Below, one piece after another: positions 37,201 to 45,348 of a stretch of DNA of 64,000 bases. The stretch is from NCBI GenBank assembly GCA_964636325.1, contig CAZWRV010000020.1, positions 1-64,000 on the forward strand, in the 5' to 3' direction. A program made the translations under genes and the position numbers. A model generated the notes under the pieces. The model saw only the letters and a program-made list of their open reading frames with translations. It ran no database searches and had not been told where the DNA came from. Positions within the stretch are counted from its first letter, which is position 1; each line of letters starts with the position of its first letter. The DNA is from CAZWRV01 sp964636325 (GTDB taxonomy: Bacteria; Verrucomicrobiota; Lentisphaeria; Victivallales; GWF2-50-93).

Positions 37201-38144
37201 GGGCGGGCTGTGAAATCTACAGGCTGGGCGGCGTATGCCCCGGGCAGTCCTCCGCCCCATGCCACAGCCGGGCTGACATGGAAGTCTCCCTTTGCCGGGT
37301 CGGCGAAGGCCGGCAGGACATGGGCGCTGTGCCGGTCCTGGCCGGACGCCGCGGACCACTCGTGGGCGAAGTAGACCATCGGCGTGAGCCCCCATGGGCC
37401 TGTAGTCCCGTGTATGAGGTTGTAGTCGCTGGACCAGCATGCGGAAGAGCTTGCGTCGATCAGGATGTTGGTGTTGTTTCCGCCGAGGATCGAGCTGCGT
37501 ATCATTCCCGGACCGCAGCCAAGGACGAGGACTCCGACCGAGGACGAGTTGGCAATCGTGCAGTGGCCGATCCGGACATTGCTTGTTCCGCTGGCGCAGA
37601 GGGCCACCGTGTTCCGCTCGAACAAGGAGCTGCGGACGGTCAGCCCGTCAAGCAGGCGCGCGTTCAAGCCCCTCCGCATCTGCGAGAAGGTGCATCTTTC
37701 CACGCTTACTCCGAGGGATTTTTCGAGGGCCAGGCCGTCTCCGGGGCCGCGGAACGTCAAGCCGGTTATGATCATGTTGCGCGCCCGCGAGATGCGCAGC
37801 GCCGGAGCGGAAAGGGAGGCCGGCTGGATGATGACCGGTCCGGCGGTGTCGCCGGTGAGCTTGCCGTTCTCGTCGCCGATGATTTCCATGAATGAAGAGT
37901 CGGCCGCATAGCGTTCTGCTATTAGGACTGTTTCCTTATATGCGCCGGGGCCTATTACTATCCCGTCTCCGTAGTTCAGCGCCTGGGCCGCGCGCAGCAG
38001 CGACTTGAATGCGGTCTTGGCGGTCTTGCCGTCGTTCTGGTCGTTGCCGCCCTGGCGGACGTAGAAAGTGTCCGCGCAAGCGGCGCTTGATGTGATGATG
38101 AGAAGCAGGATAATCCTTTTCACGGCGGCTGCGGTCGTTCGCAT
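34257..38144 (-). CDS. Giant secreted beta-helix / FlgD-like / propeller / CBM9-like protein (O)
   Basis: About 1295 residues from ATG 38144, preceded by AGGAGGG; an earlier in-frame ATG at 38177 has none. Signal peptide about 1-24 (SSAACADTF). Residues about 25-320 form a right-handed parallel beta-helix (FYVRQGGNDQNDGKTAKTAF start, then repeated N-x-x-I rungs). An FlgD-like Ig fold follows (VRELWWDGRDDAGQPSPEGE), then a propeller about 430-1080, then a Pro-rich linker and a CBM9-like domain to the end (HDGENLYGYFVCTDDTQH). The beta-helix replaces the N-terminal CBM9 domain of proteins A and H and suggests action on uronic-acid or similar polymers. It starts 29 bases after the broken glycyl-radical gene. 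Confidence 0.82.
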   Translation of the reverse strand: MRTTAAAVKRIILLLIITSSAACADTFYVRQGGNDQNDGKTAKTAFKSLLRAAQALNYGDGIVIGPGAYKETVLIAERYAADSSFMEIIGDENGKLTGDTAGPVIIQPASLSAPALRISRARNMIITGLTFRGPGDGLALEKSLGVSVERCTFSQMRRGLNARLLDGLTVRSSLFERNTVALCASGTSNVRIGHCTIANSSSVGVLVLGCGPGMIRSSILGGNNTNILIDASSSACWSSDYNLIHGTTGPWGLTPMVYFAHEWSAASGQDRHSAHVLPAFADPAKGDFHVSPAVAWGGGLPGAYAAQPVDFTARPAADRDGNAFDVNNVGAYKYPEPVPADGWRKIPVKLPHDKGPRQSAGIYKEDGTLVRMLVSDAAGVRELWWDGRDDAGQPSPEGEYQVRFATHDVRVLDDGNFGDNGNPLGTYNCDNPERLAAMPDGRFVAATVYDEAGIPLRFHAASGQSYAGVNLAEKDIWAIAFAGDVFVAGIQNGVSRISLEGERIPMANGAEKYPILADGEKLAEGFKFPAGLAVLGGKVHVALPGPDIVRVMDLKTGAKIGDWRLAGVRDLASDDAGTLWAISGTDVVSLKQDGQPDRRFPTGLKAPRYLAATAARLAICDRESARIAILDTKTGQVAKVLGQDLPHDKWPLVNGNTFLDPRGVAFLPDGKLLVSEAGRIRAIWPDNAQVAFTAESNFMDAAVPHPSKPEYVYCFKCTVFRVDPATGAWTRIAEGPARPELKASMSQGVVLGGKPFIVSYQPTAGETLMKDGKEEKVGFCRLAFVDVSDPAQPRYAGEFRQPGAWTYSVAGFNKAGDLVMPGPGNPKGGYALRFKILPFKGLDANGCPQFDGAAARIIGSDEGPLAGGLTHNSRFAIDRMTDEIYFTGVTKLHNKMVPAWGASATGAGKCRPDGTAAWFSLSSGGNSTAMDVINDGKNAWFFVPKDFGGQTDVFDSDGLRVATGNWAWPSNWQMGFVDICYGLRTYMRPDGRPGAWIEDDAIGRFTRIVLDGTDTYRKSDESFEWDGKGAPTGPAPVADRLNSASAAAPPLPLPRTAPLPVDGDWAAWEKNGIVPQILALPTPTFARSHPDDLLSTFRAGTAIGAVAHDGENLYGYFVCTDDTQHFDAAQPGMMWAYDGIEFWIEEEQFGLGFLKDGRPALFKYRFHNLEGKEWSANYPLPDTNIWARKYASLAENPLGRQLAEACGISFAGKAGYALMAKIPLKEIRLKGGLTSVPERSATCNLPSTGKPGEILRIGVAFDGINAWGREQDFKVYWPVGLMFSDPTHSIPFALE

Positions 38145-38173
38145 GTTACCCTCCTGATTTATTGCCTGAAAAA

Positions 38174-39213
38174 TCAATCTGCGATGAAGCGGTCGATCAC
38201 AAGCTGGCGGAACTGCGGGGAGAGGCTGGCGAAGAAGGCGCTGAATCCCGTGACGCGGACGACGAGGTCGGGATGCAGCGAAGGGTCCGCGTGCGCCTCC
38301 ATGAGCGTCTTCTTGTCCAGGACGTTGATGTTGAAGAGGGTTCCGCCGAGATCGAAGTGCGTCCTGATGAGGGTGGCGACGCTTTCGATGCCGCCCTGCG
38401 CCCTTGACATCCCCGGATCGAATTCGAGCTGTATGGGGGCGGTGTTGCCGTATCCGGGCTGTATTGAGGCGATGGCCCGCGCCATGCTTGTGGGCGCGGC
38501 GTCGCGCCTGAAGCCGGGGTCGGGGTTTGCGCCGTGGGATATGGGCGCACCTTTCCTCCTCCGGGGGCGGTGAAGTCGCTTTGCAGGTGCGCGTCCAGTT
38601 CCTGCCAGGTGATTCGCTTCTCGTCTTCTACGCGCTGCTGGAGCGCGGCGAAGGAGTCGGCCACGGTGGCCAGGGCGGAGCCGTCGAGGCACATGTTGTA
38701 GTATTCGACGCCTCCGCCGCTGGCGTCCAGCCCCTTCTCGATCGGTCCGTGGCAGAGGAGGTTGAGCATCAGCTCGGGATTGTTCTCCCACTGGTGCCGG
38801 AAATGGTGATCGAGGCCGCGTGCGGTACACAGGACGGCGCGCTTCAGGTGATCGTCGAAGCGCCGCCATAGGTTTTCCGTCGACGGAGGGCTTCCTGAAT
38901 CCGTGAGCATCTCCCTGAACGCCGCCTGGAACACCTTGCCGCAGTTGATCTTGACGCAGTCGTTGAGCGTATATTCGAGCCCGGGAAGGGCCATCCAGCG
39001 GCAGCCGACCGCGATGCGCTGGCGAGCGAGCTCCTCGGAATATCCGAAGAAGCATTCCCGTCCAGGATCGGGTTCAGGAGTCCAGCCGAATCCGTCCGGC
39101 GGCATGATAACGCCGTGGTCGTCCGCGTCCATGTAGCCGCGCTTCCGCCGCTTCTCCAGGGTATGCTCCATCTTGCGGTCGCGGATATGTCTGATGCGGT
39201 CCTGTATGTTCAT
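38174..39213 (-). pseudogene. Broken pyruvate-formate-lyase-like glycyl radical enzyme
   Basis: Two frames are needed. From ATG 39213 one frame gives a PFL-family N-terminus (RDRKMEHTLEKRRKRGYMDA) and a middle part (HGPIEKGLDASGGG, DGSALATVADSFAALQQRVE) to about 38565. A second frame then gives the C-terminal part from GAPISHGANPDPGF, through GYGNTAPIQLEF, to the glycyl radical motif RVTGFSAFFASLSP and the end at 38174. The whole is about 350 residues against roughly 700-800 for the family, so large N-terminal and internal parts are missing besides the frame break. The radical Gly is still present. No activating enzyme gene is nearby. Confidence 0.78.
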
Positions 39214-39234
39214 GGCATGCTGTATGTCCTCCCG

Positions 39235-39280
39235 AAATCTCCGCAATCAAAATGTAAATTTTTCAGCCTAAAGGAGTATA
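39235..39280 (+). repeat. 46-bp direct repeat, copy 1
   Basis: Bases 39235-39280 are identical to 45203-45248, starting AAATCTCCGCAATCAAAATG and ending CAGCCTAAAGGAGTATA. This copy lies just ahead of the broken glycyl-radical gene. A shorter relative (TTTCACGCTAAAGGAGTATG) lies at 41341-41360. Confidence 0.85.
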
Positions 39281-39349
39281 TCACAGCGGTCTTGTTTTAG
39301 GATAATGTAAAATCGGCGCAAGTCAATCATCGCCCGCTACCGTCTCTTT

Positions 39350-40225
39350 TCATTCCCATGTTATGATTTGATTGAGGTTTTTGTCTATGGCCTTGATGGG
39401 CCAGTAGCCCAGCGGCTGTCCTATGTACGGCCGATATGGGTTGGGGCCGGTCTTCAGGGGGCTGGCATGCCCGTCGAACCATCCCACGTTGAAGGTGCCG
39501 CCGAATGCGAAGACGTCTCCGGATGAGCAGCGGTTCCCATGGCGCGGGGCGATGAAGTCCGCCCCCTGCATCCATCCGCCGTCCTGGAAGGATATGGTGA
39601 TTTCCGGCTTCTGGAGCTGCGATATAGGGAGAGGTTCGGTATATGCGCGGTAGCCGTTTATCGTGTGCATCCCGCCGGAGAGCGCGTAGCCTCCTTCTCC
39701 CTGGCGGGTGATGTAGCGGAAGGGCGCCCTTTCCGAAGATCCGACGGTCCCCCAGATCGGAACTGTTATGCGGCCGCCGCCCTGCCATCCGCCATTGACG
39801 TTGTAGTTCGAATTGGGCAAGCCGGCGGCAGGGGCCGATTGTCGGAACGCCGAGTTGACAACCCTCCCCTTGAGGGCGTCGTTGTAGTCGATGCCGGAAT
39901 TGCGCGTGGACTTCGGGCACCTGAGCGAATCAAGGGTGGCTAGCTGCGAGTCGAATAATGCGTTGTCCCAGTATCTGCCGCTGTCGAAGAACTGGGCGGG
40001 CACCACCGCGGAGCCGTCGTCGTACAGCATCACGGCCACGCCGAGCTGCTTGAGGTTGTTGATGCATACTGTGCTGCTGGCCTGCTCCTTTGCGGACCTC
40101 AGGGCGGGCAGTAGCATCGCCGCAAGTATGGCGATTATAGCGATTACGACGAGCAGCTCTATCAATGTGAATGACCGCGCGCCGGCGGCAGGCTTCCCTC
40201 TTCTGTCCTGTACGGTGTCTGGCAT
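39350..40225 (-). CDS. Pseudopilin from an internal start within the fusion gene
   Basis: Starting at ATG 40225 gives 291 residues, [17 protein letters not shown] then the prepilin motif [17 protein letters not shown]. The consensus AAGGAGG at 40240-40234 is the strongest ribosome site seen in this region. Length and leader match the separate pseudopilins at 17330 and 18104, so this is likely the functional pseudopilin start. Internal initiation is inferred. Confidence 0.65.
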   Translation of the reverse strand: MPDTVQDRRGKPAAGARSFTLIELLVVIAIIAILAAMLLPALRSAKEQASSTVCINNLKQLGVAVMLYDDGSAVVPAQFFDSGRYWDNALFDSQLATLDSLRCPKSTRNSGIDYNDALKGRVVNSAFRQSAPAAGLPNSNYNVNGGWQGGGRITVPIWGTVGSSERAPFRYITRQGEGGYALSGGMHTINGYRAYTEPLPISQLQKPEITISFQDGGWMQGADFIAPRHGNRCSSGDVFAFGGTFNVGWFDGHASPLKTGPNPYRPYIGQPLGYWPIKAIDKNLNQIITWE

Positions 40226-41314
40226 CGCAGCATCCTCCTTCCGCCGGGTTATTTCCGATTCGTAGCGTGGCGGCACCAGGGTCACAGGCGGCGGGGCGGT
40301 GCCTTGGCGCTGCTGTTTTATCTTATCTATGCCGACGCGTATCAGCTCGCAGGCGTCGCAGCCGATGTATGTGGCGGGAACCAGCGACCTTATGGGCATC
40401 GGGAAGTTCGCATAGGCCACAACGTCGACGGCATTGTCCGGTCTCGTTTCCGACAGGAGAAGCCCCAGCGAGGCCTGCTGGACCAGATGGTCGTCGCCGA
40501 TGATGAGCGCGTCGGGCCTGCTGCCCGTCCTGCGGCCGAAGATGCGGGCGGCCGCCGCGCGAGCGGAATCCGGCATCGCCGCGCAATGCCATTCCGGGCG
40601 CGTTTCGACGCCGAAGCGGCGGCACAACTGTTCAAGGGGCTTGAAGGGCGCCTTGAATCCTATTCCAAGATAGGCGATCCGGCGGCGGCCGCGAGATGCA
40701 AGATCTTCCACGGCGCGGCGGAGAAAGGCGGAACTGTCCGGATAGACTCCGGGGACATTCCGCACCTGGCCCGGCCCTATAAGCACCGCAGGTATGCCCG
40801 GCTTGAGGACGGCGCCTCCGGCGAGGATGTGCGGCATCGTAACGATAAGCCCCGCCAGACGGCCCTCGCGGATCTCGGACAATGCCTGCCGGAAGCTGTC
40901 GGCGGTCCGCTCCTCTTCCGGAAGGACGTCGTATAGGAATGAGAACCGATATTTCTCGGGGGGGCGGGCGAGCTCGATGCTTTCGGCCGCCATCTTGACC
41001 GCCCAGTTGAACTGGGACCAGGGCAAGCCGACGCCGGCGAAGTCCGTGGCCGGATGAGACGCGAAGAGGACGCCGAAGCGGGAAAGGTGCGGCGAGGTTC
41101 CGGCAACGACCGTCCCGCCGTACCTGCCGTTCCTGGGAATTATGAAACCCTCCCGTATGAGCATGTTCATCGCCGTCTGCACCGTGGCGGAGCTGGCTCT
41201 GAAGCGGCGTTCGAACTCGTCCCTGGTGGGGAGCCTGACGCCCGGAGGGTATTTCCCCGAAAGGATGCCCTCCTTGATCTCCGCGACTATGTCGTCCTGC
41301 CTGGGGTTCGCCAT
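39350..41314 (-). CDS. GntR/LacI-type regulator fused in frame to a type IV pseudopilin
   Basis: One uninterrupted 654-residue frame. Residues 1-72 are a GntR winged helix ([20 protein letters not shown]). Residues about 78-345 are a LacI-type sensor ([30 protein letters not shown]). From about 377 a complete pseudopilin follows ([20 protein letters not shown]) with a globular C-terminus ending near [10 protein letters not shown]. The regulator half would normally end near ITRR (residue 358); the related regulator at 26281 ends ELARR-stop. Directly after it an AAGGAGG lies eight bases before an in-frame ATG at 40225 (residue 364). The pseudopilin is therefore probably also made alone, and the regulator may be made with a pilin tail. 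Confidence 0.85.
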   Translation of the reverse strand: MANPRQDDIVAEIKEGILSGKYPPGVRLPTRDEFERRFRASSATVQTAMNMLIREGFIIPRNGRYGGTVVAGTSPHLSRFGVLFASHPATDFAGVGLPWSQFNWAVKMAAESIELARPPEKYRFSFLYDVLPEEERTADSFRQALSEIREGRLAGLIVTMPHILAGGAVLKPGIPAVLIGPGQVRNVPGVYPDSSAFLRRAVEDLASRGRRRIAYLGIGFKAPFKPLEQLCRRFGVETRPEWHCAAMPDSARAAAARIFGRRTGSRPDALIIGDDHLVQQASLGLLLSETRPDNAVDVVAYANFPMPIRSLVPATYIGCDACELIRVGIDKIKQQRQGTAPPPVTLVPPRYESEITRRKEDAAMPDTVQDRRGKPAAGARSFTLIELLVVIAIIAILAAMLLPALRSAKEQASSTVCINNLKQLGVAVMLYDDGSAVVPAQFFDSGRYWDNALFDSQLATLDSLRCPKSTRNSGIDYNDALKGRVVNSAFRQSAPAAGLPNSNYNVNGGWQGGGRITVPIWGTVGSSERAPFRYITRQGEGGYALSGGMHTINGYRAYTEPLPISQLQKPEITISFQDGGWMQGADFIAPRHGNRCSSGDVFAFGGTFNVGWFDGHASPLKTGPNPYRPYIGQPLGYWPIKAIDKNLNQIITWE

Positions 41315-41365
41315 GTTTGCGCCTGCTCCTGATGTCCGATTTTCACGCTAAAGGAGTATGCCAAT

Positions 41366-41375
41366 GTTTTAAAAC
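41366..41375. promoter_or_regulatory. Palindromic operator candidate GTTTTAAAAC, copy 1
   Basis: A perfect 10-bp palindrome in the context AATGTTTTAAAACTTT, 52 bases upstream of the regulator start at 41314. The second copy lies 117 bases away near the divergent gene. Confidence 0.55.
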
Positions 41376-41456
41376 TTTAATCCGTCCGCGATGCAAAATC
41401 AAGTGGCGCGGCCGCCGAAGACGGGGAATTTCTAATTTTTTTTGCGGACCGGGGGG

Positions 41457-41492
41457 TTGACATAGGCCTCTTGGATAATAATGTTTTAAAAC
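41457..41492 (+). promoter_or_regulatory. Promoter TTGACA with overlapping operator GTTTTAAAAC, copy 2
   Basis: TTGACA at 41457-41462 is followed after 16 bases by TAATGT (41479-41484), and the palindrome GTTTTAAAAC occupies 41483-41492 in the context AATGTTTTAAAACAAT. An operator covering the -10 region fits repression by the adjacent divergent regulator. Confidence 0.55.
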
Positions 41493-41544
41493 AATAAAAG
41501 GAATAGTTCTGCTTCTATTGCAAGAATATTGAAAGGAGGAGCGC

Positions 41545-44500
41545 ATGAAGATTAGGGCGTCTGTGGCGGGAATGGTCTTGGTGCTGGCGTCGGTCATCCA
41601 TGCTGAAGTGAAGCTTCAGGTGCAGATGCCGCTGGGACGAAGCGCGTATCAGACGAACGAGATGATCGAGTTTGCTGTGATCCGCACCACCGCCGGCGAG
41701 GCGCTCGCGGCAGGAAATCTCGCCGTCAAGCTGGCCGGCGCGGACGGCAGCGCCATGAGCTTCGTATTTCCGGCCGGGGCGGCCGCGGCGGCCGACGGCA
41801 AGGCCCAGTCCGTCGAACATCTCAAGATCAGCGGCTGGTTGCTGCGGCCAGGCTCTTATACTGTAGACGTCTCCTGCGACGGAGCCGCCGCCCAGGCCAA
41901 GTTCGCCGTTTACTCCCACATCCGCCGTAGCTCATACAAGCTCATCCACTGGGGCGGCTCCAAGAACGATCAGATGATGGCCGAAGGCGAAGCGGGCATG
42001 GGCTTCAACGTCGCAATGGGCGAAACCGGCGAAGCTTCGATCCCGAGCGGGCAGGACATCATGGGCACCTGCGTGATGGGCGGAGGCCACCAGCATGATC
42101 TCAGGCTCACAAACGACTGGTCGGACCCCAACGTCTACATCGGCGCGATCCAGCGCGGCGTCGACCGCGCGTTCGGCTTCCGCACAATGCCCAACGCCAT
42201 CGGCGCCCACCTCCACGACGAGCCTGGCCTCACCTACCTTCCGCATCCATATCTCAAGGGGGAGGACGGCAAGCCGCTTTTCAGCCCCCATGACATCGTC
42301 CATCAGCGCAACGCATATCTCCGCGCGTTCGGCGAGGAGATGCCGTGGTTCGACAAGATGGACACCAAGACACCGGAAGGCCTGGCGCAGTGGCAGAAGG
42401 TCCTCGAGTTCAGGAACGGATTCATGGACGCGTTCTGGCGCGCGAGCCGCGACGCGATGGAAAGGATGAAGCCCGGCTACCTGCCTGTCACACAGAGCCA
42501 GTACGGCTGGTCGGCCTACCACGACGGCTACTACTTCACCGTGGCGAGGAGCATGCCTGTCATCAGCGGGCACGGCGGATACAACGACTTCTGGCTCAGG
42601 AACTTCAACCCGTCCTTCTTCCTCGAATTCGCTCTCCCGCGGCAGCTCGACAAGCCAACCTGGTATCTTCCCGAGTGGTACAACATGAGCTCCGAAGGGT
42701 TCCGCCAGGAGCACAACCTCTCGTTCATCGCCGGAGTCCAGGGCATGGCGACTCCTCCGGGCCTGAACGCCAAGAGCGAGGCGGCCCCTGGCATCACCGC
42801 CAGCAACAGGCTCTTTGCGAGGATCGGGACGATATTCGCCAGGCCCGCCTACACGCGCCAGGACCTGGCAATCCTCTACTCGCGCTCCAACATCGAATAC
42901 CAGCACGGGGAGAATACGCAGCCCGGCGCCCTGGCGGTCGCATATATGGCGACGCGGATGACACAGTATCCCATCAACGCCATCCTCGACGAGGACGTCG
43001 TGGACGGAACGCTTGCCGCATCCCACAAGGCCGTCCTGCTCACCGGCCTGCAGTATCTCGACGCGCCGGTGGTGGCCGCGCTGGAAGCCTTCGCCCGGAA
43101 GGGCGGGCTTGTCCTCGTCACTGCGGACTGCAAGATCAAGGTTGCCGGCGCAGTCCCGCTGGACGTCCAGCCAGAAGCCCTCTGGAAGAAGGCCCAGGAC
43201 GCCCAGAAGGCGAAGGCCGACGCCCTCGCCGAGAAGAAGAAGTCTGACGCGAACAGCGTGAGCAAGGCCGACGAGGAGGCTCTTGGCGCCGAAGGTTCCA
43301 AGACCAATTCCTTCCGCGCAATGATGGAATATGCCGCTCCGCTCGCCAAGGCCCTGAAGCCGGCGTTGATCGCAAAGGGGATCAGCCCGGCCTTCGAAAG
43401 CAGCGTCGAAACGATCTGCGCCGGACGCCAGGTCCGCGGCGAAATCGAATACATATTCGCGGTAAACTTCACGCCCGAGGAAGGCTACAGCATCCCCAAG
43501 CATGGATATGGCGTTCCCGCTCCGGTCAGCGCGACCATAACCCTTCCGAACGACGGCCGCCCGGTCTATGAGATAGCAGAATATGCGAAGGTCGACTTCA
43601 AGAAGAGCGGCGAGAAGCAGTCCGCCTCGATCAGTTTCGCCCCCGGCCAGATGCTGGCTTTCGCCCGCACATCGCGTCCTGTCGGCGGAATACTGGTCGG
43701 CGCCCCTTCGGTAAGCTGCGATCTTACCAGGGAGAACGAGTCCCCGATAAGGATCGAGCTCACTGCAGCCCTGGTCGACAACAACAGGCAGCTGCTCGCC
43801 GGAACAGCCCCGCTGCAGATAACGGTCACGGATCCCGTCGGCGTAGCCCGTTACGACCTCTACCGGGCCGCGGAGGGCGGCGTATGTTCGATAAGTCTGC
43901 CGCTCGCCGCAAACGACGCCGCCGGGAAATGGACCGTAGCCGTCAAGGAGCTCATCACAAACTCGTCGGGCTCCGCAAGCTTCAATTACCAGCCCGCCGC
44001 GCAGTGCGGGGCGCTCGCGGGCGAAGTCCCCCGTGCCGTCTATTTCTGGGCTGACAAGGAGAACATCTACAAGTTCTTCCGCAACCACCGCGAGATAAGC
44101 GTCGTCCACGGAACCGGCGACTTTGAAAAGGCCGCGGCCGAACGCCTGGTGAAAATGTTGAAGCCATACAACGTCAGCGCCGTCATACAGCCCCTCGATG
44201 ATGCTGGCAAGGCGCGTCTGCTGACCGACGAGGAGGCGCTCACATGGTGCGGGACGGCGCTCGCCGGACAGCTCGACGAAAATACGCGGAAGTCCGCCCA
44301 GCATGTCGGCTTCAACCTGCCTCGGCCCACTATAATTCTCGGCAGTCCGCAGGACAATCCGCTGATAAAGAGGCTGCAAGATGCGAAGGTCCTGCCGTAC
44401 GCGCCCACAGCGGAATTTCCGGGCCGCGGCCGCGGCATGATCGCCTGGAACATAATGACGCTCGGACATGACGTCGAAGCGATCGCGTGCATCGCCGGCG

Positions 44501-44625
44501 ACGCGGCAGGAATGAGCGAGGCGCTCGGGACGCTCTTCACGCTCGGCGTCGGCATCAACCCATACACACCGCTCGTCCTTCCTGCGGCAAACAGCCTTTC
44601 TCCGGCGGTCAACCCCGCAAAATAA
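41545..44625 (+). CDS. Large secreted glycosidase-like protein (GH42-like architecture)
   Basis: About 1026 residues; GGAGG precedes ATG 41545. Signal peptide 1-20 (VLVLASVIHA). A beta-sandwich occupies about 22-130. Residues about 130-460 look like a TIM barrel with conserved acidic ends (GAHLHDEPGLTYLPHP, WYLPEWYNMSSEGF). Residues about 465-560 match a beta-galactosidase trimerisation-like fold (YLDAPVVAALEAFARKGGLV) with an Ala/Lys-rich coiled insert about 545-590. Beta domains follow, and a Rossmann-like C-terminus (about 840-1020). Glycoside hydrolysis is a reasonable inference; the family is not certain. It is divergent from the regulator fusion and shares its operator. An intrinsic terminator follows. 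Confidence 0.7.
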   Translation: MKIRASVAGMVLVLASVIHAEVKLQVQMPLGRSAYQTNEMIEFAVIRTTAGEALAAGNLAVKLAGADGSAMSFVFPAGAAAAADGKAQSVEHLKISGWLLRPGSYTVDVSCDGAAAQAKFAVYSHIRRSSYKLIHWGGSKNDQMMAEGEAGMGFNVAMGETGEASIPSGQDIMGTCVMGGGHQHDLRLTNDWSDPNVYIGAIQRGVDRAFGFRTMPNAIGAHLHDEPGLTYLPHPYLKGEDGKPLFSPHDIVHQRNAYLRAFGEEMPWFDKMDTKTPEGLAQWQKVLEFRNGFMDAFWRASRDAMERMKPGYLPVTQSQYGWSAYHDGYYFTVARSMPVISGHGGYNDFWLRNFNPSFFLEFALPRQLDKPTWYLPEWYNMSSEGFRQEHNLSFIAGVQGMATPPGLNAKSEAAPGITASNRLFARIGTIFARPAYTRQDLAILYSRSNIEYQHGENTQPGALAVAYMATRMTQYPINAILDEDVVDGTLAASHKAVLLTGLQYLDAPVVAALEAFARKGGLVLVTADCKIKVAGAVPLDVQPEALWKKAQDAQKAKADALAEKKKSDANSVSKADEEALGAEGSKTNSFRAMMEYAAPLAKALKPALIAKGISPAFESSVETICAGRQVRGEIEYIFAVNFTPEEGYSIPKHGYGVPAPVSATITLPNDGRPVYEIAEYAKVDFKKSGEKQSASISFAPGQMLAFARTSRPVGGILVGAPSVSCDLTRENESPIRIELTAALVDNNRQLLAGTAPLQITVTDPVGVARYDLYRAAEGGVCSISLPLAANDAAGKWTVAVKELITNSSGSASFNYQPAAQCGALAGEVPRAVYFWADKENIYKFFRNHREISVVHGTGDFEKAAAERLVKMLKPYNVSAVIQPLDDAGKARLLTDEEALTWCGTALAGQLDENTRKSAQHVGFNLPRPTIILGSPQDNPLIKRLQDAKVLPYAPTAEFPGRGRGMIAWNIMTLGHDVEAIACIAGDAAGMSEALGTLFTLGVGINPYTPLVLPAANSLSPAVNPAK

Positions 44626-44642
44626 TATCCTCCAGCCCCTGT

Positions 44643-44684
44643 GGCCTCCCCTGTCCGTCGGCGACCTGGGAGGCCGTGTTTTTT
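44643..44684 (+). terminator. Intrinsic terminator
   Basis: GGCCTCCC (44643-44650) pairs perfectly with GGGAGGCC (44668-44675), followed by GTG and six T residues (44679-44684). It ends the transcript of the gene stopping at 44625. Confidence 0.85.
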
Positions 44685-44692
44685 CGTAATCC

Positions 44693-44812
44693 CTCAGTCT
44701 TTCCTCGGAGACAATCGGCGTCGGGGTCGGAATCGCTATCGGGGTCGAAGATATAAACTGGAAATCGATCCCGATTCCGATACCGATAGCGACCCCGAAA
44801 GCAAAGACTGAG
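44693..44812. repeat. 120-bp palindrome of GGGGTCG / ATCGC words
   Basis: Outer arms CTCAGTCT and AGACTGAG flank inner arms TCGGGGTCGGAATCGCTATC and the related complement TACCGATAGCGACCCCGA. The whole spacer between two genes can fold back on itself. No gene. Confidence 0.65.
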
Positions 44813-44859
44813 CCATTACGTTTTTTCACGCTTAATGGGCATAAAGCCGATGATCCGCC

Positions 44860-44888
44860 TTGACTCTTGATTTTTCATTTCATATAAT
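44860..44888 (+). promoter_or_regulatory. Near-consensus sigma70 promoter
   Basis: TTGACT (44860-44865), a 17-base spacer and TATAAT (44883-44888), directly ahead of the MraZ-like gene; the 5' leader would be under 20 bases. Confidence 0.75.
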
Positions 44889-44912
44889 CACAGCTTATGG
44901 AGTGTGGCGGTT

Positions 44913-45239
44913 ATGTTTTTAGGGAGGTACGAGATACCGGTCAAAGATGGGCGGTTCACTCTCCCCAGACCTTTGAGGCTCTTCGGGGCGAATCGCATTT
45001 GTGCCGTAGGAGTGAGGGGGAGCAAGTTCATCAGCCTGATCGACAGGAAAACGCTGGAAAAGGAAGCCCCCACGGCAATCCTGGCTGTTGAACTCTTAGG
45101 CGAAGCTGCGCCGGATTCCAGAGGAAGGATCCGCCTCGGCAGAAAAACGATGGAGAAAGTTTTTCGGTATCGGCGGTCTCTCAGAATGCGGAGCAAATTC
45201 CAAAATCTCCGCAATCAAAATGTAAATTTTTCAGCCTAA
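44913..45239 (+). CDS. MraZ-like (SpoVT/AbrB) DNA-binding protein with repeat-derived tail
   Basis: About 108 residues from ATG 44913; GGAG lies ten bases upstream, and a GTG at 44904 is too close to it. Two AbrB-like half-repeats are visible, each with the MraZ pattern: RYEIPVKDGRFTLPRPLRLF and, later, PDSRGRIRLGRKTMEK. MraZ normally is about 140-150 residues and heads the division/cell-wall cluster. Here no rsmH/ftsL/ftsI follows on this strand. The last residues (LRNQNVNFSA) and the stop are encoded inside the 46-bp dispersed repeat at 45203-45248, so the original C-terminus seems to have been replaced. Function as a regulator is plausible but not proven. Confidence 0.6.
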   Translation: MFLGRYEIPVKDGRFTLPRPLRLFGANRICAVGVRGSKFISLIDRKTLEKEAPTAILAVELLGEAAPDSRGRIRLGRKTMEKVFRYRRSLRMRSKFQNLRNQNVNFSA

Positions 45240-45248
45240 AGGAGTATA
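45203..45248 (+). repeat. 46-bp direct repeat, copy 2
   Basis: Identical to 39235-39280 over 46 bases, then the sequences diverge. It overlaps the end of the MraZ-like reading frame and supplies its stop codon. Confidence 0.85.
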
Positions 45249-45348
45249 ATCCTCAGCCATCCCGGAAGCAGGCTTAAGAAGCGCCATCTCAGGAAATGCT
45301 TGGATTAAGCCCCGGCCGCGGATGCGGCCTTGCAAAAAGACCTTTGAT

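Noticed and set aside
41932..44829. A 965-codon open frame antisense to the secreted glycosidase-like gene
   Set aside because: It mirrors the real gene's third-position GC, reads as low-complexity Arg/Val/Gly-rich text without motifs, and the plus-strand gene has a signal peptide, ribosome site and terminator.
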